Origin: Treponema sp.
GTDB lineage: Bacteria > Spirochaetota > Spirochaetia > Treponematales > Treponemataceae
NCBI GenBank assembly: GCA_024402535.1
Contig: JAKSTN010000002.1
Coordinates: 1 to 64,000 of the forward strand
Direction: 5' to 3'
DNA length: 64,000 nucleotides
Both the position numbers and the translations under genes were made by a program. The notes beneath the pieces are model-generated. The model worked only from the letters and a program-made list of their open reading frames with translations, did no database searches and was not told the DNA's origin. This document shows, in pieces, positions 36,471 to 44,819 of the stretch (positions are counted from its first letter, which is position 1; every line of letters begins with the position of its first letter).

Positions 36471-37728
36471 TTCCCATACCTAACTTTCGAACAAGTTTTT
36501 CTCTTAATCCCTGAACATCTTCTTCTTTGATTCCAAGGCTTAAGGCATCATCTACATCCTGCATTGATTTTTCAAACTCCCCAAGTTCATAATAACTCAA
36601 AGCTCTGCGGTAATGAGTATGTGCCTGGTATTCATTAAGTTCAAGACTTTGTGTAAAACATTGAACAGCTTCTTCATACTTCTTTGTTATAGAATAAACA
36701 ATTCCCTTATAATAATAAGTTCTGAATGCATTTGGATCATAAGAAATACTTTTTTCAAAATCATCCAGAGCATCATCGTATTTATTCAAAGCAAAATATG
36801 CCATTCCTCGATGTTTATGAATAACAGCAAGTACTGGCTCAGGAGGCACAGGCTTTGCTTCAAGGATTTTTGAATAAATTGTTACAGCACCATCAAGGTT
36901 ACCGGCATTATGCTGCTGGATAGCCCCAAGAATCATTTCATCTATTGTTCCCTGAACAAATGGTGTTACACGGGAAATATCTTCCGGTTTTGTCTTCTTA
37001 ACCTCTCCTTCTGAAGTAAGATTATCAGCAATGGCATAGAAAGAGTTACGGCGTTCAGAAATTTCACGCTGAAGCTTATTCTGATAATCTCTGATTTCCT
37101 GGAAAGTAATATCTGCAAGGCTAAGAGAAGCGTTAAGGCTTGCAAGTTTTCTTCTGAGAGGAATATCCAGAGGATTGAACTCTGTTTTATAAATAAGTTC
37201 GTGTTCAACCTCTGCCCAGGCATCCTGAAGAATTGTACGAATCTGGATTTCACAAACTGCATCTTCGGGAAGCGGTTTTAAGTTTTCATAAATATCAGTT
37301 AACGGAGGAGTACATTCTGCAGGTATTTTAACAAGTACATGAACTGATTCATAACCAAATTCACTGAACTTCTGTCCCCCTTTATGTTCAACTTCAACAA
37401 CATTAAACAAAGCACCAATCTGTTCAATGGCAAGGTTAATGTCTTCCAGGAATGCACAGATTACACGAATCCCCATCATATCAGTAAGGGGAACAAGTTC
37501 TTTTGAAACCGATGCTTCACCAGGCTTAAGGCGAAGGACCTTTTTATAATAACTGTTAAATGATTTTACTCGTTTTTTGAATGTAGGACGTGATGAAAGT
37601 TTCAAAGCTACAGACAAAACGTTTGTTACATTTGAAAGAATCTCTGTAAGGTAAGCGTTGTAAGATTCATAGACTGCCTTAATCTCGTTTTTTGTTGGCA
37701 AATCTTTTTTTGTAGGTTCATTACTCAT
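36466..37728 (-). CDS. RelA/SpoT-type (p)ppGpp synthetase domain fused to TPR repeats
   Basis: A 420-residue cytoplasmic protein. Residues ~20-240 form a RelA_SpoT synthetase domain without a hydrolase: basic loop KKRVKSFNSYYKKVLR, Asp in DMMGIRVI (83-90), YESVH (126-130) for guanine stacking, and EIQIRTILQDAWAEVEHELIYK-type active core (160-181). Residues ~300-410 form about three TPR units (HKHRGMAYFALNKYDDAL, YYYKGIVYSITKKYEEAV, HYRRALSYYELGEFEKSM). The synthetase motifs look intact, so alarmone synthesis from ATP and GTP is likely; the TPR part could sense a partner. The promoter TTGATA-16-TAAAAT lies seven bases before ATG with no ribosome site. Confidence 0.85.
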   Translation of the reverse strand: MSNEPTKKDLPTKNEIKAVYESYNAYLTEILSNVTNVLSVALKLSSRPTFKKRVKSFNSYYKKVLRLKPGEASVSKELVPLTDMMGIRVICAFLEDINLAIEQIGALFNVVEVEHKGGQKFSEFGYESVHVLVKIPAECTPPLTDIYENLKPLPEDAVCEIQIRTILQDAWAEVEHELIYKTEFNPLDIPLRRKLASLNASLSLADITFQEIRDYQNKLQREISERRNSFYAIADNLTSEGEVKKTKPEDISRVTPFVQGTIDEMILGAIQQHNAGNLDGAVTIYSKILEAKPVPPEPVLAVIHKHRGMAYFALNKYDDALDDFEKSISYDPNAFRTYYYKGIVYSITKKYEEAVQCFTQSLELNEYQAHTHYRRALSYYELGEFEKSMQDVDDALSLGIKEEDVQGLREKLVRKLGMGM

Positions 37729-37735
37729 AATCTCT

Positions 37736-37763
37736 ATTTTATCAAAAATACGAGATTTATCAA
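37736..37763 (-). promoter_or_regulatory. promoter of the synthetase-TPR gene, leaderless spacing
   Basis: TTGATA at 37763..37758, 16 bases, TAAAAT at 37741..37736, then seven bases to the ATG at 37728. Confidence 0.6.
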
Positions 37764-37784
37764 GAAATTAAAGATTTTGGAGAT

Positions 37785-37813
37785 AAAAAAAGCACCCCGA
37801 TTTTTCGAGGTGC
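37785..37813 (-). terminator. terminator of flaA
   Basis: GCACCTCG and CGGGGTGC arms (one G-U) around a short loop on the minus strand, then TTTTTTT, 24 bases after the flaA stop. Confidence 0.85.
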
Positions 37814-37836
37814 TTTTATATACAGTTTAACTAGAC

Positions 37837-38976
37837 TTAGTTAGCTGCGTTTCCGCTTGTTTTCTGAGCGTTTGAGCTAGAGTTTGCGTTCAGAGAAGTT
37901 GTGAATTCTTCTTCTGTAGACATCTTAGCTTTTTCGAGGTAACGGTCAACCTGTTTGTTACCGAATCTCATCATTTCAGCATTCTGGCGAGCAGATTCTT
38001 TTTTACCAATGATTCCCCAAAGGTCTTCATCAGCAATGTCGCGGTCACTTGTCAGGATAGCTTTGTCGTAGATGATTTTAACATCTTTGAAGTATCCGAT
38101 GAAGTCTCCACCAATGTGTGAAGCATCACGTGTAACCTGGAATCCAGTAAACTTAACAAATGGAAGTCCACGAGGATAGATTGGGTATACGCGGATTTCA
38201 CGTGTACGAACTTCAGAAATGTACTGTGGGTTGTTCCAGCGGAGTTCTCTCCAACCGTCGAATCCAAGGTATCCCATGAAGTAGCGGCGTTCTACGTTGT
38301 CTGTATCTTTAAGCATTACGTAGAGTCCGTGTGGATAGTTCATACCCATTGTTGTTACAGAAATAGCTTTGATTGTACCAACGTTCTTAACGAGACCGTA
38401 TCCACCTTCGAAAAGTGTTCCTTCGAAGTCACGGTTCAGATTTTCATTTTCAGAATGAGCTGTGTTGAATGTTGATTTGTCTGTTCCTTCTGCCAATGGC
38501 TGACGATCACCGTTTTCATCCAGTTCTCCCAGTGGTTCGTAAGCTGGAATCTCGAATGGAGGAACGATCTTAGCGTTTGCGTTTGAATTCCATTCTGGGA
38601 ATACAACACGAACACCCATAACGTTTTTGCCAGCAAATGGAACATCTGCTTCAGCTTTTACAGGAGCTGCAACTACTGTCGAAAGACCAACACTTGTTAC
38701 GTTGCGAGCTGATGTATTTAATTCAACTTCCCAATCAGGAAGAACCAATGATGTTTTCATCAGATTTTTCTGATTATCTGTGAATGTTGCCCCTGCACTT
38801 ACAGAAAAGTCCATTACAGTTCTGCTGTTGTAAGAAACTGGTGCTTCTCCGTTTTCACCTTCTACAGTCTTGTCTGCATCCAGGTAAGTGAAATCGATAA
38901 GTACAGCTTCTTCAGCGAAAGCAACGCCTGAAAAAAGCAGCAGTCCAGCTGCCAGTAATGATAAAGTCTTCTTCAT
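37837..38976 (-). CDS. flaA: flagellar filament outer layer (sheath) protein FlaA
   Basis: A 379-residue exported protein: signal peptide ending VAFAEE, then the conserved FlaA body with NVMGVRVVFPEWN, KNVGTIKAISVTTMGMNYPHGLYVMLKD, MGYLGFDGWRELRWNNP-type segments and GDFIGYFKDVKIIYDKA. FlaA coats the periplasmic flagellar filament of spirochaetes. The C-terminal tail is rich in Asn, Ser and Ala. Codon choice is strongly biased, as for an abundant protein. It has a near-consensus promoter, a ~50-base leader with AAGGAG, and its own terminator, so it is an independent unit. Confidence 0.95.
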   Translation of the reverse strand: MKKTLSLLAAGLLLFSGVAFAEEAVLIDFTYLDADKTVEGENGEAPVSYNSRTVMDFSVSAGATFTDNQKNLMKTSLVLPDWEVELNTSARNVTSVGLSTVVAAPVKAEADVPFAGKNVMGVRVVFPEWNSNANAKIVPPFEIPAYEPLGELDENGDRQPLAEGTDKSTFNTAHSENENLNRDFEGTLFEGGYGLVKNVGTIKAISVTTMGMNYPHGLYVMLKDTDNVERRYFMGYLGFDGWRELRWNNPQYISEVRTREIRVYPIYPRGLPFVKFTGFQVTRDASHIGGDFIGYFKDVKIIYDKAILTSDRDIADEDLWGIIGKKESARQNAEMMRFGNKQVDRYLEKAKMSTEEEFTTSLNANSSSNAQKTSGNAAN

Positions 38977-39024
38977 TTTGAAGCTCCTTTTTTATTTTCG
39001 ATGTAGCCTTGTATTATTAAGACC

Positions 39025-39053
39025 ATTATCTAATAAGGGGGATTATTTGTCAA
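39025..39053 (-). promoter_or_regulatory. flaA: strong sigma70-type promoter of flaA
   Basis: TTGACA at 39053..39048, 17 bases, GATAAT at 39030..39025. It is followed by a normal leader and an AAGGAG ribosome site. It is a housekeeping-type promoter rather than a sigma28 flagellar one. Confidence 0.8.
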
Positions 39054-39086
39054 CTTGAAAATCGCAAAAATCTCCACTTAGATTAA

Positions 39087-39557
39087 CTAGAAACCTTCGT
39101 ATGCCGGATTTCCTTCAACAAATACTTCAACCGATGAAACTGAAGAGAAATTCCTCAAAATATTCGATTTAAAGAGTTCTATTGAATCTTTTACAGGAAG
39201 CATTTTACTTTCTGTTTCCGGATTTATTATTTCTTTTGATAAATTCACATACAAAACTTTGTTTTTCTGCATGCAACTGAGCACTTTTGTGTCTGCCGGG
39301 AAAATTCTCCGGCAGCGTTCTGTCTGAGGGCCAAGCATCATTTCACTGATATAATATTCAACTTCAGACATATGAGTTTTTGGAAGCCTTCTGATTTCAA
39401 CAACACTTGAACCGGCTTCTACAGAAGGGAAAACAAAAACACGTCGTTTTCCTCCCCTGTTCACCAAAAACATAATCATTGAAAAAAGGAATGCGACAGC
39501 AAGAACTGAAGCAAGAACTATTGAAGCTTTTTTATTTTTTATTGTTGGAATTGTCAT
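39087..39557 (-). CDS. membrane-anchored GerMN-domain protein
   Basis: A 156-residue protein with one N-terminal transmembrane helix (IVLASVLAVAFLFSMIMFLV) and a GerMN domain: EVEYYISEMMLGPQTERCRRIFP, then KVLYVNLSKEI and VSSVEVFVEGNP. GerMN domains are extracytoplasmic and often found with cell-wall enzymes. It overlaps the amidase gene by four bases (ATGA), so it is translationally coupled and probably helps the amidase or the cell wall. The partner is inferred from position. Confidence 0.85.
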   Translation of the reverse strand: MTIPTIKNKKASIVLASVLAVAFLFSMIMFLVNRGGKRRVFVFPSVEAGSSVVEIRRLPKTHMSEVEYYISEMMLGPQTERCRRIFPADTKVLSCMQKNKVLYVNLSKEIINPETESKMLPVKDSIELFKSNILRNFSSVSSVEVFVEGNPAYEGF

Positions 39558-40573
39558 TTTACTGATGTAAATCCTTTTGAGCGTTCAAAATGTGTGATAA
39601 ACGCTGAGATTCCATTATATATTCCCAAAGAGGCTTTTTTCAAGTAATCATCACTTGTAAGAAGCTGTGCTTCCTTTTCGTTAGACACAAAACCAAGCTC
39701 AATAAGTACACTAGGCATATTGGAATTACGAACAACAAACCATTCCTCAGCTTTCATGCCGCGTGCAGTAGAATCTTTTCCAATCTGAGCCTGAAGACCG
39801 TCCATAATAAACTTGGCTATCATGATGCTTTCTGTTGTATATTCTTCTTCCATCATGGAATTTAAAATCGGGAAAAGAGTTGCATCATTATCAGCATCTT
39901 TTTTATCAATTACAGTTCTACGGTAATTAGGAGTCAGATACCATACTTCATAACCGGAAGCAGTTTTATTAAGGGAAGAATTCTGATGAATCGAAATAAA
40001 CAGAGTTGCTTCATCTTTTCCAACGCTGACTGAATTGGCAATATCAGTACGCTGTTCAAGCGAAAGAAATTTATCTGTATTACGTGTCATAATAACTTTT
40101 TTTCCAGGATATGCAGCCTTCAATCTGTCATAAACAAGAAGTCCTGTTCTCAAGTTTACATCTTTTTCTGTACAAGTGAACTTTTTACCATTTATGTTGA
40201 AAGTTTTACTGGCTCCAGGGTCTTTTCCACCGTGTCCAGGATCAATTACGATTGCCCCAACCTTAAACGGAATAGAAAGGTCTTCCTGATGGAAAAAGTT
40301 TTCAGCACTGTCCATAAAATCCTTTGTCACAATAAGCTGATTATTTTCAAGAACAGGTGCGTCTGTAAGTTTCATAAGGGTGCCGTCAAAAAGAATAATC
40401 TGTTCATTTGTACGGAAAGAAACAAAATGACCGTTTTTTTCAAGCATTCCGCTTTCAGTAAGACTGTCGTAATAAAGGTTCATACCGTATTCTTTGGATT
40501 TTTCAACAAGAGAAAGTGCCGAAAGGCCGAAAGAAATAAACAGTACACAAAATATAGCAAAGATTTTTTTCAT
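39554..40573 (-). CDS. N-acetylmuramoyl-L-alanine amidase (Amidase_3)
   Basis: The frame extends to 40708, but the ATG at 40573, directly after the preceding stop, begins a clear signal peptide (MKKIFAIFCVLFISFG), giving 339 residues. The C-terminal zinc amidase domain has VIDPGHGGKDPG, FISIHQNSS and LIELGFVSNEKE, supplying the ligands and catalytic Glu. It splits peptide stems from glycan strands in the periplasm for cell separation and remodelling. The N-terminal ~110 residues resemble a copper-amine-oxidase-like N-terminal domain loosely; unassigned. Coupled with the ATP-grasp gene upstream and the GerMN gene downstream. Confidence 0.93.
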   Translation of the reverse strand: MKKIFAIFCVLFISFGLSALSLVEKSKEYGMNLYYDSLTESGMLEKNGHFVSFRTNEQIILFDGTLMKLTDAPVLENNQLIVTKDFMDSAENFFHQEDLSIPFKVGAIVIDPGHGGKDPGASKTFNINGKKFTCTEKDVNLRTGLLVYDRLKAAYPGKKVIMTRNTDKFLSLEQRTDIANSVSVGKDEATLFISIHQNSSLNKTASGYEVWYLTPNYRRTVIDKKDADNDATLFPILNSMMEEEYTTESIMIAKFIMDGLQAQIGKDSTARGMKAEEWFVVRNSNMPSVLIELGFVSNEKEAQLLTSDDYLKKASLGIYNGISAFITHFERSKGFTSVK

Positions 40574-40574
40574 A

Positions 40575-42170
40575 TTATTTTTCCAGTGAATCCATAAAAT
40601 ATACTGCAAGCTGAACAGATCCGCGCAAAAAGGCACGGAAAAAATCCTTTTTATCACAAGACTTGTGTTTTGGAAGGATTTCATCAACTTTTTTAAGGGC
40701 AGTTTCAACTGTAAGGTAATTCCAGTCTGTAAGCTTTTTATATTCAGGAGATTTCAAGCATTCAGGAAGAGCCGACACAAAACTTTCATCCTGACCGATT
40801 ATTCCTGAAATCTTTTCAAAATCGGTTTCAGAAACTGAAAATGCCGATGGAGGGAAACTTTCTTCATCTTTTTCTGAACTTCCGGCAAGGAATTTTTCTG
40901 TAGCAGGATCATTTGCCTTAAGGCGGATAAAAATATCACTGACTGTTGTATCTGCGGCATTTACTGCATCATCCCGGTTCTGAGCACGGGTAATTACGTT
41001 TCCGCATTTCTGTACGTTATTTCTTGGGAAATCAACTTTTCCCCCAAGGCTTACTGTTGCCCGTGGAAGGAAATCTTCAACAAATTCTTTTTTGGAAGGA
41101 AGATTAACTTCATCAACTGTTCCAGGAATGGAAATCCAGGCACGTTCCGCACTTGTTTTTGTACATGGAATTTCAAAAAGTTCATAAGGTTTTTCTGCAT
41201 CCTTACACTGGGCGCCTGGATTAAATGTTACAGGAACACGACGGGCAATCAGTTCCTCTGGTGCTTTCCCAGAGGCGATAAGAAGCCCCTGCTTTGTAAG
41301 GTTCAGGTCACTGGAATATGGGAATGTCCAGCCCGACATGTAGCCACCTGAAAGCCGGCCTGCAATTTCGCCGATCATAGGACCGTTTTTTGTATATTTA
41401 ATGTCTGCCTTGGCAGCGCCAGAGGTAAGGCCCAGGGCTTTTGCTCCAAGTGCGAATACAGAAATCAATTCATCATGTTCTTTCTGGGAAAGAACTGCAG
41501 GCATTGTGTGGCCTACTTCAATGAAATATGGTGGATATTTTATGTGACGCACTGCAAAGCCTGTAACTGTGAAAGTTCCGTTATAAACCAGAGCATCAAT
41601 GGAATATTCAGGGCCATCCATATATTCTTCCACAATGGCAGTACCGCTTCTGGAATTATTAACGCCATCTTCAAGAGCCGGAAGATATTCTTCTTCTGAA
41701 CGTACCATACGGCAGCCGCGGCCGCCCATATTGTCACAAGGCTTTACGACAAAAGGAAAATCGAAAGGAACTTTTATATCTTTTGAAACATCGTCTTTGG
41801 AAACTTTTAAGAATTTTGGAGAAGGTACCCCGGCTTTTGAAAAACAGCCCCTCATAAGGATTTTATTGCTTGCATTACAGGCAGCTTCAAAACTGTGGGA
41901 AGTAAGGCCTAATTCGCCGGAAACATAACTGACACTGGCAGAAAAATCAGTGCCTGCAGTAAATACTGCTTTAAGAGATGCTATATTTTTTGCGTATTCC
42001 GCAATTTCTTCTTTTGCTTTAAGGTCGATTTTCTGAAAAACGTCTGCCTCTTTTGCACAGACAGCTTTTTCATCAGCATCAACTACATAAACTTTATATC
42101 CAAGTTCTTTTGCAGAACGGATGGCAGGGCCCTGCATGAGTCCTGCCCCTAAAATTAAAACAGAGTCCAT
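40575..42170 (-). CDS. ATP-grasp carboxylate-amine ligase-like protein
   Basis: A 531-residue cytoplasmic protein. The N-terminal Rossmann-like part starts MDSVLILGAGLMQGPAIRSA, the ATP-grasp core has FPFVVKPCDNMGGRGCR (ATP loop), AIVEEYMDGPEYSIDAL and GEIAGRLSGGYMSGW (metal site). The architecture is that of PurK/carnosine-synthase-type ligases joining a carboxylate to an amine. A C-terminal ~130-residue helical extension is unusual. Its partner substrate is unknown; being followed by an amidase and GerMN protein hints at a cell-wall or dipeptide product. An inverted repeat overlaps its start. Confidence 0.85.
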   Translation of the reverse strand: MDSVLILGAGLMQGPAIRSAKELGYKVYVVDADEKAVCAKEADVFQKIDLKAKEEIAEYAKNIASLKAVFTAGTDFSASVSYVSGELGLTSHSFEAACNASNKILMRGCFSKAGVPSPKFLKVSKDDVSKDIKVPFDFPFVVKPCDNMGGRGCRMVRSEEEYLPALEDGVNNSRSGTAIVEEYMDGPEYSIDALVYNGTFTVTGFAVRHIKYPPYFIEVGHTMPAVLSQKEHDELISVFALGAKALGLTSGAAKADIKYTKNGPMIGEIAGRLSGGYMSGWTFPYSSDLNLTKQGLLIASGKAPEELIARRVPVTFNPGAQCKDAEKPYELFEIPCTKTSAERAWISIPGTVDEVNLPSKKEFVEDFLPRATVSLGGKVDFPRNNVQKCGNVITRAQNRDDAVNAADTTVSDIFIRLKANDPATEKFLAGSSEKDEESFPPSAFSVSETDFEKISGIIGQDESFVSALPECLKSPEYKKLTDWNYLTVETALKKVDEILPKHKSCDKKDFFRAFLRGSVQLAVYFMDSLEK

Positions 42171-42205
42171 AATCAGATTATCGGACTCTGTTTATAAAAG
42201 TGAAG
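42161..42205 (-). promoter_or_regulatory. promoter and inverted repeat overlapping the ATP-grasp start
   Basis: A 14-base stem (CAGAGTCCATAATC against GATTAT-c-GGACTCTG, one bulged base) spans 42161-42190 and covers the ATG at 42170-42168. A TTCACT-16-GATAAT promoter (about 42204..42177) ends six bases before ATG, inside the repeat. Either an operator or an mRNA hairpin hiding the start codon is possible. Confidence 0.5.
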
Positions 42206-42224
42206 ATTAAAAAAATGTACCCTA

Positions 42225-43943
42225 TTATTTTACAATTTCGTTGGCACGGGAAAGGGCTTTGTCGATGTGGTCGTGAATGTTTTCTGAGCCCAGTTCTTCG
42301 AACATGCCCATTTTTTCAAGGAGTTTCCATGGCTGTGGATGAACACCTGAAAGAACGATTGTAATGTTTTTTCTGTCACAGGCAGATTTCAGCTGTTTAA
42401 GAGCCTGAACTCCACCGGCATCAAGGTATGAAGTATTGCGCATACGGAGGATGATTGCCTTACATTCAGCACCGGCACGTTCAGCTGCGATTTCAAACTT
42501 ACGTACTGTACCGAAGAACAGAGGTCCGTCAACTTCGTAAACCAGAACTCCATGTGGGATTTCCAGTTCTTCTTCTACACCAGTGTCGTTATTTGCATTG
42601 TTTGTTTTTGTCTTCAGACCGCCTGTAAGGTTTTCGCCGTATTCATGAACTTCAGAAAGATCAATCATTTTCTTAATGAAGAAGAATGCTGCAAGACCAA
42701 GACCAACTTCAATGGCAACTGTAAGGTCAACGAATACAGTAATCAGGAATGTTACAGTAAGAACTGCGATATCAGATTTCTGTCCTTTAAGAAGAGCTTT
42801 GATTGCAGGGAAACCTGCCATATTCCAGGCTACATTAATAAGAACAGCAGCAAGAGCAGCCATTGGAATGTAAACTACAAACTTACCGAGGAACAGCATG
42901 ATACAAAGCAGTGTTACAGCATGAATGATACCTGCAACTGGAGTTTTACCGCCGTTCTTGATGTTTGTTGCTGTACGGGCAATAGCACCTGTAGCAGGAA
43001 TACCGCCGAATACTGGAGAAGCAATATTTGCAACCCCCTGAGCAATAAGTTCCATATTTGAATCGTGTTTTGTACCCATCATACCGTCGGCGACAACAGC
43101 TGACATAAGAGATTCAATGGCACCAAGCACTGCAATGGAAATAGCTGTAGGGAAAAGTTCAACGATTGAATTCATTGAAAAATGTGGCAGCTGTGGAGCC
43201 GGCAGTTTATTTGGAATTGAACCGTAGCGGGTCTGGATTGTAGCCAGTTCAAGACCGCAGAACTTTTTAAGAAGAACTGTGATTACGGTTGCAAGAATGA
43301 TAACGATAAGAGAACCCGGAATCTTCTTTGAAATCTTTGGCCATACAAAAAGTACAACCAGAGAAACTGCAGCAACAACAAAGGCATAAACATTGATTGA
43401 AGAAGCTGATTTTGCAAAACAGATTACTTTTGGAAGGAAGTCTCCAGGAAGTTTTGAATATTCTTCCCCAAGAATCATCATTGGAGTTGAAAAGTCAGGT
43501 GTAAGACCAAAGAAGTCTCCGATCTGTCCAGAAGCGATTGTTACGGCAATACCTGCTGTAAAACCTGTAATAATTGTATAAGGAATGAATTTTACAAGTC
43601 CGCCAAGCTTGAAAACACCAAGAAGAATCATAAGGATACCGGCGATGATTGTAGCAATCATCAGTTCACCGAATCCGTATTTCTGCATGATTCCGTAAAT
43701 GATTACGGCAAAAGCACCTGTAGGACCACCAATCTGAGCGCGTGTTCCACCGAAAGCCGAAATAATGAATCCGGCAACAACAGCTGTAAAGATACCTTTT
43801 TCAGGTCCAACACCGGAAGCAATACCAAAGGCAATAGCCAGAGGAAGTGCAACGATACCAACAATAACACCGGCGATAAGGTCGGAAACAAAAGTTTTTA
43901 CTGAATAGCTTTTAAGCGTATTAAATAATTCAGGTTTCATCAT
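42225..43943 (-). CDS. SulP-family anion transporter with STAS domain
   Basis: A ~572-residue inner-membrane protein with about twelve hydrophobic helices up to residue ~430 and a C-terminal STAS domain (DGPLFFGTVRKFE, then YLDAGGVQALKQL). SulP proteins move sulfate, bicarbonate or dicarboxylates; the GGTRAQIGGPTGAFAVI segment is the conserved substrate-site region. The frame opens at 43952, but a predicted -10 box CATAGT overlaps that ATG, so the in-frame ATG ATG at 43943 or 43940 is a better start. The ion is not predictable. No ribosome site. Confidence 0.88.
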   Translation of the reverse strand: MMKPELFNTLKSYSVKTFVSDLIAGVIVGIVALPLAIAFGIASGVGPEKGIFTAVVAGFIISAFGGTRAQIGGPTGAFAVIIYGIMQKYGFGELMIATIIAGILMILLGVFKLGGLVKFIPYTIITGFTAGIAVTIASGQIGDFFGLTPDFSTPMMILGEEYSKLPGDFLPKVICFAKSASSINVYAFVVAAVSLVVLFVWPKISKKIPGSLIVIILATVITVLLKKFCGLELATIQTRYGSIPNKLPAPQLPHFSMNSIVELFPTAISIAVLGAIESLMSAVVADGMMGTKHDSNMELIAQGVANIASPVFGGIPATGAIARTATNIKNGGKTPVAGIIHAVTLLCIMLFLGKFVVYIPMAALAAVLINVAWNMAGFPAIKALLKGQKSDIAVLTVTFLITVFVDLTVAIEVGLGLAAFFFIKKMIDLSEVHEYGENLTGGLKTKTNNANNDTGVEEELEIPHGVLVYEVDGPLFFGTVRKFEIAAERAGAECKAIILRMRNTSYLDAGGVQALKQLKSACDRKNITIVLSGVHPQPWKLLEKMGMFEELGSENIHDHIDKALSRANEIVK

Positions 43944-43947
43944 AATT

Positions 43948-43981
43948 CGCATACTATGCGCTTTTTTGGCATTTTTTGCAA
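43948..43981 (-). promoter_or_regulatory. promoter with perfect dyad at the sulP-like start
   Basis: TTGCAA at 43981..43976, 17 bases, CATAGT at 43958..43953. The -10 box sits within a perfect 13-base dyad (CGCATA-c-TATGCG, 43948-43960), a likely operator position. Confidence 0.45.
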
Positions 43982-44006
43982 GAGAATGACAAACACCCGT
44001 TAATCG

Positions 44007-44819
44007 TTACAAATTTTGCAAAGCTTGAATATGTGCGTGAACATCGTGAACGCGGAGGAAGACAGCGCCGTTTTTCACAGCATCCATATCGGCATCAATA
44101 GTCCTCTGAAGACGGTCAGCCTGCATATCTCCCATAAGCTGTCCGATTACACGTTTTCGTGAAAGAGCCATCATGACACTGTATTTTCCGTCACAAAGTT
44201 TTCCGCAGGTTCTAATCAATTCAACATTTTCTTCAAAAGTTTTACCAAATCCGATTCCTGGATCCACTATAACTCTTTCAGGATTAAGACCGAAAGAAGC
44301 AGCTAAAGCAATGCGCTTTTCAAAATATTCCGAAAGTTCTGGAACAAGTGTTTTAAGGTCACGGTTTACAAAAGCCGGATCATTTTCACGGCCGTGAGGA
44401 TAGGTATGTGTAAGAATAACAGGAACATTGTTCTTTCCGCAAAATTCAGCCATAGAAGAATCAAAATCAAAGGAAGAAACATCATTCAGAATATCAGCAC
44501 CTTCATTGAAGCAGGCTTCAAAAACAGGTTTCTTTCTTGTATCAATTGAAATAGGAATATCTGTTTTGCGGCGGATTTCGCGGATTACAGGAATCAGACG
44601 GCTGATTTCTTCCTGGACCGGAACTTCGGTAAAACCAGGCCTTGTTGATTCTGCTCCAAGGTCAAGAATATCAGCACCTTCTTCTATAAGGCGAAATGCT
44701 CGTTCCACTCCTCCCCGACTCTGTTCATAAAAGGAATCAGAAGTAATATTCACAATCCCCATAACAAAGGCTTTGTTTGGGGTTTGAATTCTGCCGGAAA
44801 TAAGTGGAAATGTAATCAT
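44007..44819 (-). CDS. folP: dihydropteroate synthase
   Basis: A 270-residue FolP, joining hydroxymethyl-dihydropterin diphosphate and p-aminobenzoate to give dihydropteroate. The TIM-barrel motifs are clear: MGIVNITSDSF at about 20-30, LDLGAESTRPG near 56, DVSSFDFD, VDPGIGFGKTFEEN, and a C-terminal RVHDV. The ATG overlaps the rluB stop by four bases. Together with folK in the same run it provides two steps of folate synthesis. It is also the target of sulfonamides in general. Confidence 0.96.
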   Translation of the reverse strand: MITFPLISGRIQTPNKAFVMGIVNITSDSFYEQSRGGVERAFRLIEEGADILDLGAESTRPGFTEVPVQEEISRLIPVIREIRRKTDIPISIDTRKKPVFEACFNEGADILNDVSSFDFDSSMAEFCGKNNVPVILTHTYPHGRENDPAFVNRDLKTLVPELSEYFEKRIALAASFGLNPERVIVDPGIGFGKTFEENVELIRTCGKLCDGKYSVMMALSRKRVIGQLMGDMQADRLQRTIDADMDAVKNGAVFLRVHDVHAHIQALQNL

